From assembly GCA_037127315.1 (NCBI GenBank), contig JBBBDQ010001187.1, forward strand, positions 310,001 through 374,000: a DNA stretch of 64,000 bases. The letters run 5' to 3'. The notes under the pieces are model-generated. The model saw only the letters and a list, made by a program, of their open reading frames with translations, searched no databases and was not told the origin of the DNA. Shown here piece after piece: positions 39,052-51,250 of this stretch. How positions within the stretch are numbered: position 1 is the first letter of the stretch; the number at the start of each line of letters is the position of its first letter. The DNA comes from Ascarosepion bandense (Eukaryota; Mollusca; Cephalopoda; Sepiida; Sepiidae). Made by a program: the position numbers and the translations under genes.

Positions 39052-42000
39052 CAGACAGACATGCTCGAATAGGTGTGACTATTCCGTAGCAAACACGCAT
39101 AATGTTTTACGTGGTGCCAGTTCCTAGCTGGCAGGCATAATCGTATACCAGATGTTAGTTCCTAGCAGACAGACATACTCGAATATGATGGACTGGTCCG
39201 TAGCAAACATGCATAAAATCTTACTTGGTGCCAGTTCCTAACTGGCAGGCATAATCGTATAAGAGACGTTAGTTCCTAGCAGACAGTCAAACTCGAATAC
39301 GAGGGACTGGTCCCTAGCAAACATGCATAAAATCTTACGTGGTGCGAGTTCCTAGCTGGCAGGCATAATCGTATAAGAGACGTTACTTCCTAGCAGAATG
39401 TCAAACTCGAAGAGGAGCGACTGGTCCGTAGCAAACACGCATAATATTTTACGTGGTGCCATTTCCTAGCTGGCAGGCATAATCGTATGAGACGTTAGTT
39501 CCTAGCAGACAATCAAACTCGAATAGGAGGGACTGGTCCGTAGCAAACACGCATAATAATTTCGTGGTGCCAATTCCTAGCTGGCAGGCATAACCGTATG
39601 AGGCGTTTCATCCTAGCAGGCAGACATACTCGAATAGGAGGGACTGTTCCGTAGCAAACACGCATAATATTTTACGTGGTGACAGTTCCTTGGTGGCAGG
39701 CATAATCGTATAAGAGACGTTGGTTCCAAGCAGACAGACATACTCGAATACGAGGGACTGGTCCGTAGCAAACATGCATAATATCGTACGAGGTTACAGT
39801 TCCTAGCTGGCAGGCATCTTATAAGAGACGTTAGTTCCTACAGACAGTCATGCTCGAATAAGAGGCACTGGTCCGTAGCAAACACGCATAATATTTTAAG
39901 TGGTGCCAGTTCCTAGCTGGCAGGCCTAATCGTATAAGAGACGGTAGTATCTAGCAGACAGACATGCTCGAATAGTTGTGACTATTCCGTAGCAAACACG
40001 CATAATGTTTTACGTGGTGCCAGTTCCTAGCTGGCAGGCATAATCGTATACCAGATTTTAGTTCCTAGCAGACAGACATACTCGAATATGATGGACTGGT
40101 CCGTAGCAAACATGCAGAAAATCTTACTTGGTGCCAGTTCCTAGCTGGCAGGCATAATCGTATAAGAGACGTTAGTTCCTAGCAGACAGTCAAACTCGAA
40201 TACGAGGGACTGGTCCCTAGCAAACATGCATAAAATCTTACGTGGTGCCAGTTCCTAGTTGGCAGGCATAATCGTATAAGAGACGTTACTTCCTAGCAGA
40301 CAGTCAAACTCGCATAGGAGCGACTGGTCCGTAGCAAACACGCATAATATTTTACGTGGTGCCATTTCCTAGCTGGCAGGCATAATCGTATGAGACGTTA
40401 GTTCATATCAGACAGTAAAACTCGAATAGGAGGGACTGGTCCGTAGCAAACACGCATAATATTTTCGTAGTGCCAATTCCTAGCTGGCAGGCATAATCTT
40501 ATGAGGCCTAAGTTCCTAGCAGACAGACATACACGAATAGGAAGGACTGGTCCGTAGCAAACACGCATAATATTTTACGTGGTTACAGTTCTTGGTGGCA
40601 GGCATAATCGTATGAAAACGTTGGTTCCAAGCAGACAGACATACTCGAATACGAGGGACTGGTCCGTAGCAAACATGCATAATATCGTACGAGGTTACAG
40701 TTCCTAGCTGGCAGGCATCGTATAAGAGACGTTAGTTCCTACAGACATTCATGCTCGAATAGGAGGCACTGGTCCGTATCAAACACGCATAATATTTTAA
40801 GTGGTGCCAGTTCCTAGCTGGCAGGCCTAATCGTATAAGTGACGTTAGTATCTAGCAGACAGACATGCTCGAATAGGTGTGACTATTCCGTAGCAAACAC
40901 GCATAATATTTTCTTGGTGCCAGTTCCTAGCTGGCAGGCATAATCTTATGAGTCCTAAGTTCCTAGCAGACAGTCAAACCCGAATAGGAGAGACTGGTCC
41001 GTAGCAAACATGCATAACATCTTACTCGGTGCCAGTTCCTAGCCGGCAGGCATAATCGTATACCAGACGTTAGTTCCTACCAGACATACTCGAATATGAT
41101 GGACTGGTCTGTAGCAAACATGCATAAAATCTTACTTGGTGCCAGTTCCTAGTTGGCAGGCATAATCGTATACCAGACGTTAGTTCCTAGCAGACAGTCA
41201 AACTCGAATAGGAGGGACTGGTCCGTAGCAAACACTCATAATATTTTCGTGGTGCCAGTTCCTAGTTGGCAGGCATAATCGTATAAGAGACGTTAGTTCC
41301 TAGCAGACAGTCAAACTCGAATAGGAGGGACTGGTCCCGTAGCAAAAACGCATAATATTTTCGTGGTGCCAGTTCCTAGCTGGCAGGTATAATCGTATGA
41401 GACGTTAGATCCTAGCAGACAGACATACTCGAATAGGAGGGACTGGTCAGTAGCAAACACGCATAATATTTTACTTGGTGCCAGTTCCTTGGTGGCAGGC
41501 ATAATCGTATAAGAGACGTTGGTTCCAAGCAGACAGACATACTCGAATAGGAGGGACTGGTCCGTAGCAAACACGCATGATATTTTAAGTGGTGCCAGTT
41601 CCTAGCTTGCAGGCCTAATCGTATAAGAGACGTTAGTATCTAGCTGACAGACATGCTCGAGTAGGTGTGACTATTCCATAGCAAGCACGCATAATGTTTT
41701 ACGTGGTGCCAGTTCCTAGCTGGCAGCCATCATCTTATACCAGACTTTAGTTCCTAGCAGACAGACATACTCGAATATGATGGACTGGTCCGTAGCAAAC
41801 ATGCATAAAATCTTACTTGGTGCCAGTTCCTAGCTGGCAGGCATAATCGTATGCCAGACGTTAGTTCCTTGCAGACAGTCAAACTCGAATAGGAGGGACT
41901 GGTCCGTAGTAAACACTCATAATATTTTCGTGGTGCCAGTTCCTAGTTGGCAGGCATAATCGTATAAGAGACGTTAGTTCCTCGCAGACAGTCAAACTCG

Positions 42001-45000
42001 AATACGAGGGACTGGTCCGTAGCAAACATGCATAAAATCTTACGTGGTGCCAGTTCCTAGCTGGCAGGCATAATCGTATAAGAGACCTTAGTTCATAGCA
42101 GACAGTCAAACTCGAATAGGTGGTACTGGTCCGTAGCAAACACGCATAATATTTTACGTGGTGACAGTTCCTAGCTGACAGGCATAATTGTATAAGAGAC
42201 TTTAGTTCCTAGCAGACAGACATACTCGAATATTATGGACTGGTCCGTAGCAAACATGCATAATATCTTCCGTGTTGCCAGTTCCTAGCTGGCAGGCATA
42301 ATCTTATAAGAAACCTTAGTTACTTGCAGAAAGACTTACTCGAATAAGAGCGGCTGCTCCGTAGCAAACATGCATAATATCTTACGAGGTGCCATTTCCT
42401 AGCTGGCAGGCATAATCGTATAAGAGACGTTAGTTCCTAGCAGACAGTCATACTCGAATAGGTGGGACTGGTCCGTAGCAAACACGCATAATATTTTACG
42501 TGGTGCCAGGTCCTAGCTGGCAGGCATAATCGTATGAGACGTTGGTTCCAAGCAGACAGACATACTCGAATACGAGGGACTGGTCCGTAGCAAACATGCA
42601 TAATATCGTACGAGGTTACAGTTCCTAGCCAGCAGGCATCGTATAAGAGACGTTACTTCCTACAGACAGTCATGCTCGAATAGGAGGCACTGGTCCGTAG
42701 CAAACACGCATAATATTTTAAATGGTGCCAGTTCCTAGCTGGCAGGCATAATCGTATAAGAGACGTTAGTATCTAACAGACAGACATGCTCGAATAGGTG
42801 TGACTATTCGTAGCAACTACGCATAATGTTTTACGTGGTGACAGTTCCTAGCTGGCAGGCATAATCGTATACCAGACCTTAGTTCCTAGCAGACAGACAT
42901 ACTCGAATATGATGGACTGGTCTGTAGCAAACATGCATAAAATCTTACTTGGTGCCAGTTCCTAGTTGGCAGGCATAATCGTATAAGAGACGTTAGTTCC
43001 TAGCAGACTGTCAAACTCGAATAGGAGGGACTGGTCCGTAGCAAACACGCATAATATTTTACGTGGTGCCAGTTCCTTGGTGGCAGGCAGAATCGTATAA
43101 GAGACGTTGGTTCCAAGCAGACAGACATACTCGAATAGGAGGGACTGGTCCGTAGCAAACACGCATAATATTTTAAGTGTTGCCAGTTCCTAGCTGGCAG
43201 GCCTAATCGTATAAGAGACGTTAGTATCTAGCAGACAGACATGATCGAATAGGTGTGACTATTCCGTAGCAAACACGCATAATGTTTTACGTGGTGCCAG
43301 TTCCTAGCTGGCAGGCATAATCGTATACCAGACGTTAGTTCCTAGCAGACAGACATACTCGAATATGATGGACTGGTCTGTAGCAAACATGCATAAAATC
43401 TTACTTGGTGCCAGTTCCTAGTTGGCAGGCATAATCGTATACCAGACGTTAGTTCCTAGCAGACAGTCAAACTCGAATAGGAGGGACTGGTCCGTAGCAA
43501 ACACTCATAATATTTTCGTGGTGCCAGTTCCTAGTTGGCAGGCATAATCGTATAAGAGACGTTAGTTCCTAGCAGACAGTCAAACTCGAATAGGAGGGAC
43601 TGGTCCGTAGCAAACACGCATAATATTTTCGTGGTGCCAGTTCCTAGCTGGCAGGCCTAATCGTATGAGACGTTAGATACTAGCAGACAGACATACTCGA
43701 ATAGGAGGGACTGGTCCGTAGCAAACACGCATAATATTTTACGTGGTGCCAGTTCCTAGCTGACAGGCATAATTGTATAAGAGACTTTAGTTCCTAGCAG
43801 ACAGACATACTCGAATATTATGGACTGGTCCGTAGCAAACATGCATAATATCTTCCGTGTTGCCAGTTCCTAGCTGGCAGGCATAATCTTATAAGAAACC
43901 TTAGTTACTTGCAGAAAGCCTTACTCGAATAAGAGCGGCTGCTCCGTAGCAAACATGCATAATATCTTACGAGGTGCCATTTCCTAGCTGGCAGGCATAA
44001 TCTTATGAGTCCTAAGTTCCTAGCAGACAGTCAAACCCGAATAGGAGAGACTGGTCCGTAGCAAACATGCATAACATCTAACTCGGTGCCAGTTCCTAGC
44101 CGGCAGGCATAATCGTATACCAGACGTTAGTTCCTAGCAGACAGACATACTCGAATATGATGGACTGGTCCGTAGCAAACATGCATAAAATCTTACTTGG
44201 TGCCAGTTCCTAGTTGGCAGGCATAATCGTATACCAGACGTTAGTTCCTAGCAGACAGTCAAACTCGAATAGTAGGGACTGGTCCGTAGCAAACACTCAT
44301 AATATTTTCGTGGTGCCAGTTCCTAGTTGGCAGGCATAATCGTATAAGAGACGTTAGTTCCTAGCAGACTGTCAAACTCGAATAGGAGAGACTGGTCCGT
44401 AGCAAACACGCATAATATTTTACGTGGTGCCAGTTCCTTGGTGGCAGGCATAATCGTATAAGAGACGTTGGTTCCAAGCAGACAGACATATCGAATAGGA
44501 GGGACTGGTCCGTAGCAAACACGCATAATATTTTAAGTGGTGCCAGTTTCTAGCTGGCAGGCCTAATCGTATAAGAGACGTTAGTATCTAGCAGATAGAC
44601 ATGATCGAATAGGTGTGACTATTCCGTAGCAAACACGCATAATGTTTTACGTGGTGCCAGTTCCTAGCTCTCAGGCATAATCTTATACCAGACGTTAGTT
44701 CCTAGCAGACATACTCGAATATGATGGACTGGTCTGTAGCAAACATGCATAAAATCTTACTTGGTGCCAGTTCCTAGTTGGCAGGCATAATCGTATACCA
44801 GACGTTAGTTCCTAGCAGACAGTCAAACTCGAATAGGAGGGACTGGTCCGTAGCAAACACTCATAATATTTTCGTGGTGCCAGTTCCTAGTTGGCAGGCA
44901 TAATCGTATAAGAGACGTTAGTTCCTAGCAGACAGACATACTCGAATAGGAGGGACTGGTCCGTAGCAAACACGCATAATATTTTACTTGGTGCCAGTTC

Positions 45001-47950
45001 CTTGGTGGCAGGCATAATCGTATAAGAGACGTTGGTTCCAAGCAGACAGACATACTCGAATAGGAGGGACTGGTCCGTAGCAAACACGCATGATATTTTA
45101 AGTGGTGCCAGTTCCTAGCTTGCAGGCCTAATCGTATAAGAGACGTTAGTATCTAGCTGACAGACATGCTCGAATAGGTGTGACTATTCCATAGCAAGCA
45201 AGCATAATGTTTTACGTGGTGCCAGTTCCTAGCTGGCAGCCATCATCTTATACCAGACTTTAGTTCCTAGCAGACAGACATACTCGAATATGATCGACTG
45301 GTCCGTAGCAAACATGCATAAAATCTTACTTGGTGCCAGTTCCTAGCTGGCAGGCATAATCGTATACCAGACATTAGTTCCTTGCAGACAGTCAAACTCG
45401 AATAGGAGGGACTGGTCCGTAGTAAACACTCATAATATTTTCGTGGTGCCAGTTCCTAGTTGGCAGGCATAATCGTATAAGAGACGTTAGTTCCTCGCAG
45501 ACAGTCAAACTCGAATACGAGGGACTGGTCCGTAGCAAACATGCATAAAATCTTACGTGGTGCCAGTTCCTAGCTGGCAGGCATAATCGTATAAGAGACC
45601 TTAGTTCATAGCAGACAGTCAAACTCGAATAGGTGGTACTGGTCCGTAGCAAACACGCATAATATTTTACGTGGTGACAGTTCCTAGCTGACAGGCATAA
45701 TTGTATAAGAGACTTTAGTTCCTAGCAGACAGACATACTCGAATATTATGGACTGGTCCGTAGCAAACACGCATAATATCTTCCGTGTTGCCAGTTCCTA
45801 GCTGGCAGGCATAATCTTATAAGAAACCTTAGTTACTTGCAGAAAGACTTACTCGAATAAGAGCGGCTGCTCCGTAGCAAACATGCATAATATCTTACGA
45901 GGTGCCATTTCCTAGCTGGCAGGCATAATCGTATAAGAGACGTTAGTTCCTAGCAGACAGTCATACTCGAATAGGTGGGACTGGTCCGTAGCAAACACGC
46001 ATAATATTTTACGTGGTGCCAGGTCCTAGCTGGCAGGCATAATCGTATGAGACGTTGGTTCCAAGCAGACAGACATACTCGAATACGAGGGACTGGTCCG
46101 TAGCAAACATGCATAATATCGTACGAGGTTACTGTTCCTAGCCAGCAGGCATCGTATAAGAGACGTTACTTCCTACAGACAGTCATGCTCGAATAGGAGG
46201 CACTGGTCCGTAGCAAACACGCATAATATTTTAAATGGTGCCAGTTCCTAGCTGGCAGGCATAATCGTATAAGAGACGTTAGTATCTAACAGACAGACAT
46301 GCTCGAATAGGTGTGACTATTCGTAGCAACTACGCATAATGTTTTACGTGGTGACAGTTCCTAGCTGGCAGGCATAATCGTATACCAGACCTTAGTTCCT
46401 AGCAGACAGACATACTCGAATATGATGGACTGGTCTGTAGCAAACATGCATAAAATCTTACTTGGTGCCAGTTCCTAGTTGGCAGGCATAATCGTATAAG
46501 AGACGTTAGTTCCTAGCAGACTGTCAAACTCGAATAGGAGGGACTGGTCCGTAGCAAACACGCATAATATTTTACGTGGTGCCAGTTCCTTGGTGGCAGG
46601 CAGAATCGTATAAGAGACGTTGGTTCCAAGCAGACAGACATACTCGAATAGGAGGGACTGGTCCGTAGCAAACACGCATAATATTTTAAGTGTTGCCAGT
46701 TCCTAGCTGGCAGGCCTAATCGTATAAGAGACGTTAGTATCTAGCAGACAGACATGATCGAATAGGTGTGACTATTCCGTAGCAAACACGCATAATGTTT
46801 TACGTGGTGCCAGTTCCTAGCTGGCAGGCATAATCGTATACCAGACGTTAGTTCCTAGCAGACAGACATACTCGAATATGATGGACTGGTCTGTAGCAAA
46901 CATGCATAAAATCTTACTTGGTGCCAGTTCCTAGTTGGCAGGCATAATCGTATTTACCAGACGTTAGTTCCTAGCAGACAGTCAAACTCGAATAGGAGGG
47001 ACTGGTCCGTAGCAAACACTCATAATATTTTCGTGGTGCCAGTTCCTAGTTGGCAGGCATAATCGTATAAGAGACGTTAGTTCCTAGCAGACAGTCAAAC
47101 TCGAATAGGAGGGACTGGTCCGTAGCAAACACGCATAATATTTTCGTGGTGCCAGTTCCTAGCTGGCAGGCCTAATCGTATGAGACGTTAGATCCTAGCA
47201 GACAGACATACTCGAATAGGAGGGACTGGTCCGTAGCAAACACGCATAATATTTTACGTGGTGCCAGTTCCTAGCTGACAGGCATAATTGTATAAGAGAC
47301 TTTAGTTCCTAGCAGACAGACATACTCGAATATTATGGACTGGTCCGTAGCAAACATGCATAATATCTTCCGTGTTGCCAGTTCCTAGCTGGCAGGCATA
47401 ATCTTATAAGAAACCTTAGTTACTTGCAGAAAGCCTTACTCGAATAAGAGCGGCTGCTCCGTAGCAAACATGCATAATATCTTACGAGGTGCCATTTCCT
47501 AGCTGGCAGGCATAATCGTATAAGGGACGTTAGTTCCTAGCAGACAGTCATACTCGAATAGGTGGGACTGGTCCGTAGCAAACACGCATAATATTTTACG
47601 TGGTGCCATGTCCTAGCTGGCAGGCATAATCATAGGAGACGTTAGTTCCTAGCAGACAGACATACTCGAATAGGAGGGACGGGTCCGTAGCAAACACGCA
47701 TAATATTTTACATGGTGTCAGTTCCTAGGTGGCAGGCATAATCGTATAAGAGACATTAGTTCCTAGCAGACAGTCATACTCGAATAGGTGGGACTGGTCC
47801 GTACCAAACACGCATAATATTTTACGTGTTGCCAGTTACTAGCTGACAAGTATACTTGCATAAGAGTTGTTTATTCTTAGCAGAACGACATGCTCGAATA
47901 GGAGTTTCTAGTCCGTAGCAAACACGCATAATATCTTCCGAGGGGCCACC
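39052..47950. repeat. 114-bp satellite array, right block and array end
   Basis: About 79 units of the same satellite. Here distinct unit types alternate: units with GTCAAACTCGAAT, with GTATACCAGACG, with AAAATCTTAC and with a short GTATGAGACG form (units of 110-113 bp). A type with GGTGTGACTATTCCGTAGC recurs at 39,061, 39,964 and 40,865, so blocks of about 0.9 kb repeat. The last recognisable unit ends near 47,950 in ATCTTCCGAGGGGCCA; the last one or two units are more diverged, as is usual at the edge of a satellite. Confidence 0.95.
41040..47500. repeat. ~3.5-kb higher-order repeat of satellite units, two copies
   Basis: The open frames at 41,879-42,139 and 42,962-43,162 are repeated at 45,392-45,652 and 46,475-46,675, all with an offset of 3,513 bp. 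Homology runs from about 41,040 to 43,985 in copy one and about 44,660 to 47,500 in copy two, with one unit gained or lost near the left end. Part of copy one (40,950-41,050) also reappears at about 44,000-44,110, so shorter exchanges overlie the main duplication. The copies differ at only scattered bases. Confidence 0.85.
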
Positions 47951-49700
47951 TACTATAACTTTCGAGCAGTTAAAAATTTTATAAAATGCCACATAATTTT
48001 TTTGTAACTGACGTTTTTTTTAAAAAATCTAATAAATATCGTCGCTCCGTTTTAATTTCCTTATTTCAATCAGGATTTGCTGTTTTAGTATTTATTACTG
48101 ACGTACAAGAATTTTAATATCTTGATATTAGTTCGAATTATTTTTCTCATCATGGTTGATAAATATGTTATTATACACACAAAGTTTCGATCAATTTTTC
48201 TTTGTCATCATCAGGTAGATATTGATTAGCTGATATGGATTATCTGTTAACTATTTTGATATTTCCAATATCTCATCTCTTAAATATAAGCAAAAATATA
48301 ATGTTTAATATAACAATTTCCTCTCAGGCGAGAATCCATTTCTCGTATGATCACGTGTATTTCTACACAACTACATTCACTCATTGTACATATACACACG
48401 CGACAATCAAGTGATAGTCTTGCTTTCCCACTTGTTTACTGGATGTATATATAGCAGACACGGGGTACACCCAGGGACAGTCGCAGCAGAAACACAGAAC
48501 ACAAAGGAAGCCAGTCCACAGCTGCCTCCAATAGCAGCATGCTATTGCGGGTTTCGCGCTCTTCAATATCAAGCACACCTCACACACCTGCACTAATTGC
48601 AAGACGCAAGTAGATGTCTTTTATTTCTTTGACTAACACTTGTACAAATTACAGATGACACTGATAAATCTTCCAGCAACAAAAAACTTTACATCTTACC
48701 TCAAAAGCTTCAACACAATATTATGCAGAAAATGAAAGACATTTTAATCAAATACATTCAACGTCTGTACAAAGTATGTAATTCTTGTTATTTGTTAATA
48801 CACTTTATATAATTACAATTAATGCTTTAACCATTTTATTCAAGGTTCCAATTTGGTAATTTCATGAATGATTTCAACAGTATAAAATAATTGTTAGAAT
48901 ACAGGAATTTAGTTAGGAAGTTCCTTTGGAAATGGCCTTGTGACATGTAAAATTCAAACTTAAATATTCTTATGCATACGAGGCCCCAAAACTCGTATAT
49001 ATCATATTTTCTAGAGTTTGCGGAGATAGAACATGGTTCGACCACTTAAATTTTAATGTTAGGATTTAAAATCCAATGTTAATGTTTATGGTGTAGCGCA
49101 GCAGCTTAGACCAGACAGCGGGTTCGTTCTCAGGCCGCAGCTTCTTCCAATCAAACGTTTGTGGATTTTGATATAAATAAAAAACAAAAAATAAAACTCT
49201 TTGCCCAGATCGTTTCAAGTGTTGAGGCAAAATTTTAGCAGTCAGCAAATTTTATTCGGTCGTAATCTTCTGCTGTAGGTGAACGAGTCAGAGTGAAGCG
49301 AGATAAGGGGACGAACGGTTGATAGAGTGCATCCAATTTTTTTTCATGTTGGGGTTCTAGCAAACTCCCTTTTTTAGACTGGTAGGTACCATAATCCTTA
49401 TAAACAACTAGCCTTCTTTGGGTATTCAGCGTTCGTCCAAATGTCATTAATAAATTTCGATCCACTCAGCTGACCCAGCACTGTACTCGTCATTCGAAAT
49501 GGATCGCGTGATGTTAGCTTATAATTCTGTTGATCTTCTCTGTTAAGATAATAACTCTTGAGACAATATTCTCCAGGGGGCTCATTTCAATAGGAATCTA
49601 CAGGAAAATGAATCAAACGTGAAAGGGATAATAAGAATATGCTGTTGAAATGACTCCCACGCTTAGCTTTTGAATTTTTATGAGGAGCAACTCTTCTTAT
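47951..49700. other. AT-rich non-coding stretch beyond the satellite
   Basis: No gene is recognised. A GC-balanced patch at about 48,380-48,600 contains a TATA-like GTATATATA at 48,445-48,453. Small open frames on both strands here show no family motifs. Around 49,090-49,131 there are two strings resembling polymerase III A and B boxes, but they are too close together for a tRNA. The rest is AT-rich with homopolymer runs. Confidence 0.6.
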
Positions 49701-49708
49701 AATCATAA

Positions 49709-50895
49709 CAGTACGGGTTTCGCTTCACCAGGTCTACTGCTGATATGCTAACGACCATTACCGAGTACATATACCGGGCACTTGACAAGAATGGAGAAGC
49801 TCGAACCTTGCCTTGGATATCTCCAAAGCGTTCGACAGGGTCTGGCATGCTGGCCTCTTGTGCAAACTGCGGAGCTACGGGATAACTGGACATCTGTTTG
49901 ACCTCATCCAGTCATTCCTCTCTAACCGCACATTGAAGGTGGTATTAAATGGGCATGCCTCCCGAAACTACCATACGAATGCGGGCGTCCCTCAAGGTTC
50001 TATCCTAGGTCCCACGCTCTTTCTGATCTACATTAATGATCTCCCCGACGCCATTAGATCCCAAGTTGGCATGTATGCCGATGACACAACAATCTACTCT
50101 CGCATCGATCAAAAACCAGGTGTGGACGATAAAGTGAACCTCGCTGCCGTACTTGAAAGGGACCTCCAATCCGTAGTGGCCTGGGGTAGGAAATGGCTGG
50201 TAAATTTCAATGCCTCTAAAACGAAGCTGTTATCAACTAACCACCATAGACAGTTGTATCTACCTCCCATTAGCATGGGACAGGCTAGCCTCCCAGAGAG
50301 TAAAATACTACGCCTCCTTGGCCTTATACTTTCGGCGGACCTCAAATGGAATGACTATATCGAATCCATTGCCAAATCTGCCGCTATGAAAGTCGGCTCC
50401 CTGTGCAGGGCCCGGAAGTTTTTCCCACCTGAATCTATTCTGCACATATACAAATCTACCATCCGCCCGTGTATTGAATATTGCTGCCATATCGGGTCGG
50501 GTGCCCCTGCTGCTCTCCTTGGGCTTCTTGACAAAATACAAAGGAGGATCTGTAACGTGGTTGATACTGACTTGGCAGACCGGCTGCAACCACTCTCTCA
50601 CCGGCGTGATGTGGCTTCCCTGTGCCTCTTTTACAAGTACTTTCATGACTTCTGCTCCAATGAGCTTAGATCACTCGTGCCGCCTAAGAACGAATTTACA
50701 CGAGATACTAGATTAGCAACTAGGTTCCACCCTTTTACAGTTAAACAAATAAGATGTAACCGTAAATTCTATTTCAACAGCTTCTTTTCTCGCGCTTCCC
50801 GCCTGTGGAACTCCCTTCCACAAGTCTGCTTTCCCGACAGTTACAATCTCCAGGTGTTTAAATGTAGGGTCAATAGACACCTCCTAACAAACTAA
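49709..50895 (+). pseudogene. CR1/jockey-like reverse transcriptase, truncated
   Basis: The frame starts mid-domain with QYGFR and RSTADML, then loses one base near 49,810 and continues in the frame open from 49,813 to 50,895. That frame opens on TTG, so no genuine start codon exists. In the 360-residue frame: LDISKAFDRVWH at 1-12 (first catalytic aspartate), GVPQGSILGP at 58-67, and MYADDTTIYS at 87-96 with YADD at 88-91 intact. The thumb follows, then a C-terminal region with LSHRRDVASLCLFYKYFH and a final SRASRLWNSLP motif, as in CR1/jockey-type proteins. There is one frameshift and no internal stop in nearly 1.2 kb, so the copy is relatively young. It could not be translated as a full protein. 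Confidence 0.8.
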
Positions 50896-51078
50896 CTCCC
50901 AATTATTCTCAGAACACTCTCATCTACCCAACCCTCATTCTTGGTATCCCTACCCGCCTATCACCCACCCTCTGACATTTCCTATATTTAATCATCCTTT
51001 CTCCACTCTATGTAGCCCCCTGCGCAGTAGTGGCAGTGACATGCCTTGCTAAGGGTGAAACTCTTATAAAAAAAAAAA
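49709..51078 (+). mobile_element. 5'-truncated CR1/jockey-like non-LTR retrotransposon
   Basis: The 3' part of a LINE: it begins within the reverse transcriptase at the QYGFR motif (49,709), runs through the C-terminal region to a TAA at 50,893-50,895, has a CT- and C-rich 3' untranslated part of about 170 bp, and ends in an A run at 51,068-51,078. Truncation at the 5' end is the usual result of incomplete reverse transcription. No clear target-site duplication was found. It is the best preserved element of the right-hand part. Confidence 0.8.
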
Positions 51079-51250
51079 TTTGGCAGAGAATCGTAAATAT
51101 AAGGTGCGTTTTCAATGCCTGGTATAAAGCTACTTCCAAACATAACCGACAATCCCCGCATTTACAAATATCATCAGATTGTTGAAAAGAAAAATTAGAA
51201 TTTCGGTCATGTGAACGCTATAACAGAAGAAAAAGGAGAAGAAGAAAAAT

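Noticed and set aside
1..47950. CENP-B box in the satellite unit
   Set aside because: The reverse strand has ATTCG followed by AGTATGTCTGTC, but the second half does not fit the box; only the TTCG agrees.
1..47950. Hammerhead ribozyme in the satellite unit
   Set aside because: Several animal satellites encode one, so I looked on both strands. No CUGANGA or matching GAAA is present in the consensus.
1..47950. CRISPR array
   Set aside because: Repeats are continuous without unique spacers, the unit itself varies, and the context is a eukaryotic genome.
49091..49131. tRNA or SINE head (TAGCGCAGCAG and GGTTCGTTCTC)
   Set aside because: The two box-like strings are only about 27 bp apart, too close for a tRNA, and no arms pair.
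48836..49465. Minus-strand open frames of 60-76 codons beyond the satellite
   Set aside because: No conserved motif, AT-rich codon use and frequent stops nearby; nothing distinguishes them from chance.
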